A stretch of 64,000 bases of DNA, taken from contig NZ_CP089291.1 in NCBI RefSeq assembly GCF_022818495.1, positions 2,931,501-2,995,500 of the forward strand, in the 5' to 3' direction. The notes below the pieces were generated by a model. That model worked only from the letters and a program-made list of their open reading frames with translations, did not search any database and was not told where the DNA came from. The translations under genes were made by a program, and so were the position numbers. Positions 63,241-64,000 of the stretch are shown in pieces (the first letter of the stretch is position 1; the number at the start of each line of letters is the position of its first letter). This DNA is from Fodinisporobacter ferrooxydans (GTDB lineage: Bacteria; Bacillota; Bacilli; Tumebacillales; MYW30-H2).

Positions 63241-64000
63241 GTGGTTAGAAGAAAGAAACAACTCTTTCGTTCTACGTGTACAATTGCTTTTCTACTCCTT
63301 GTTCCGTTTCTTTTAACCGGGTGTTGGTCATCGCGGGAATTGAATCGATCGGCTTTGGTTGCCGGAGCCGGATTTGATAAGGAAAATGAAAAGTACAAGA
63401 TGACCATTCAGATTCTGCAACCATTAAAACTAATCCCAAAAACCAGGGGACAATCAAAAACTGCTACGTTCATTACAAACGAGACAGGACAAACCGTATT
63501 CGAAACAATCCGTACTTTCCCACATAAAACTACGCGGAAACTGTTTTGGTCTCATTGTCAAATTTTTGTGATTGGCCGTGAAATGGCCCAGGAGAGTATT
63601 CCACAGACATTAGACTGGTTTTATAGAAATCAAGAACTGAGACCTTTAAGCTTCATTATTTTGTCGAAAGATAAGGCATCCGATGTGATCAAGGCGAAGA
63701 CTCCTCTCAATCCCATCGCTGCTTACGATGTTGCAGACACGGTCAAAACGCTTACAGATACATCGGATGCCCCCATTGTGCATCTCATGGACTTTATGGC
63801 ACAGGTATCCAGCCCCGTAGAAGCGGCCTATATGCCAGAGATGAGCAAGTCTGAGATCGTCGGAACGGGTGTATTTTTACATGACCGATTGGTTGGGGTT
63901 TTAAATCTGGACGAATCGAAAGGGCTTTTAAGTCTGAATGGACAAGTGAAAAGCGGACAAATTACAGTACCGGCCATCAAGGATCATGGCAAACACATGA
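63241..64000 (+). CDS. Ger(x)C-family germination lipoprotein, 5' part
   Basis: The frame from GTG 63241 runs to the end of the window (253 codons). It has a lipoprotein signal (AFLLLVPFLLTGCWSSRELN, lipobox LTGC) and the GerC pattern (LVAGAGFDKENEKYKMTIQI; FETIRTFPHKTTRKLFWSHC; FVIGREMAQ; YRNQELRPLSFI). GerC is the lipid-anchored subunit of the germinant receptor. The gene continues beyond the window (usual length near 370-400 residues). Start spacing from GGGATGG is weak. Confidence 0.9.
   Translation, partial: MVRRKKQLFRSTCTIAFLLLVPFLLTGCWSSRELNRSALVAGAGFDKENEKYKMTIQILQPLKLIPKTRGQSKTATFITNETGQTVFETIRTFPHKTTRKLFWSHCQIFVIGREMAQESIPQTLDWFYRNQELRPLSFIILSKDKASDVIKAKTPLNPIAAYDVADTVKTLTDTSDAPIVHLMDFMAQVSSPVEAAYMPEMSKSEIVGTGVFLHDRLVGVLNLDESKGLLSLNGQVKSGQITVPAIKDHGKHM

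Overview
The window comes from an endospore-forming member of the Bacillota with moderate GC content. The evidence is a gerA-type germination operon at the right end, a YjcZ-like small sporulation-type protein, strong AGGAGG-type ribosome binding sites and frequent GTG/TTG starts. An Alicyclobacillaceae/Paenibacillaceae-like host is my guess only; no rRNA or other marker gene is present to settle it.

Layout. (1) 1-7519: a catabolic block with the end of livH, then livM-livG-livF (branched-chain amino acid/amide-type ABC importer), an acyl-CoA dehydrogenase, a short-chain dehydrogenase, a PAS/sigma-54 activator and an enoyl-CoA hydratase. (2) 7648-13819: an aliphatic amidase locus. amiE-amiB-amiS run leftward from a clear -24/-12 (sigma-54) promoter. 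A divergent regulator joins an AmiC-like amide-binding domain to a GAF/AAA+/HTH sigma-54 activator in one reading frame, split by a single in-frame TAG. (3) 14054-29042: a Pel-like exopolysaccharide cluster with a UDP-sugar epimerase, membrane HTH protein, PelF-like and PelG-like proteins, two coiled-coil proteins, a GT-C-like membrane protein, polysaccharide deacetylase, MurJ-like flippase, GT2, DUF2304, a degenerate GAF/HD-GYP protein and a convergent GH114 hydrolase. (4) 29288-35835: molybdate permease modB, a fused ModC-ModA protein, a four-cluster ferredoxin subunit, a molybdopterin oxidoreductase and a convergent LysR regulator. (5) 36077-40264: a c-di-GMP-I riboswitch with its own terminator in front of a small orphan gene, a MITE-like repeat, a patatin, a YdjM-type membrane protein, an acyltransferase remnant and small genes.

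(6) 40377-51513: a decayed genomic island in tRNA-Ser(UGA), bounded by 90-bp direct repeats. It holds a BrnA/BrnT-like toxin-antitoxin pair with a frameshifted toxin, small unknown genes, an IS4-superfamily insertion, an intact tyrosine recombinase, GNAT and VOC proteins, a helicase-like remnant, and the C-terminal stub of a second integrase beside the tRNA. (7) 51824-54560: a 300-bp non-autonomous element and a very AT-rich XRE / PilZ / EAL module. (8) 54617-64000: HxlR regulator and two aldo/keto reductases, a DtxR-family regulator with a rubrerythrin-VIT1 metal exporter, a VIT fragment cut by a second identical IS copy, and the start of a gerA-gerC operon.

Connections. c-di-GMP recurs in four places: the Pel-like cluster with a degenerate HD-GYP protein, the riboswitch, and the PilZ and EAL proteins. 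Sigma-54 control recurs in two activators and one convincing promoter. The strongest candidates for something undescribed are the one-piece AmiC-sigma-54 amide sensor, the Pel-like locus with its coiled-coil pair, the membrane-tethered ModC-ModA fusion, and the paired GACA-N4-TGTC sites inside the island.
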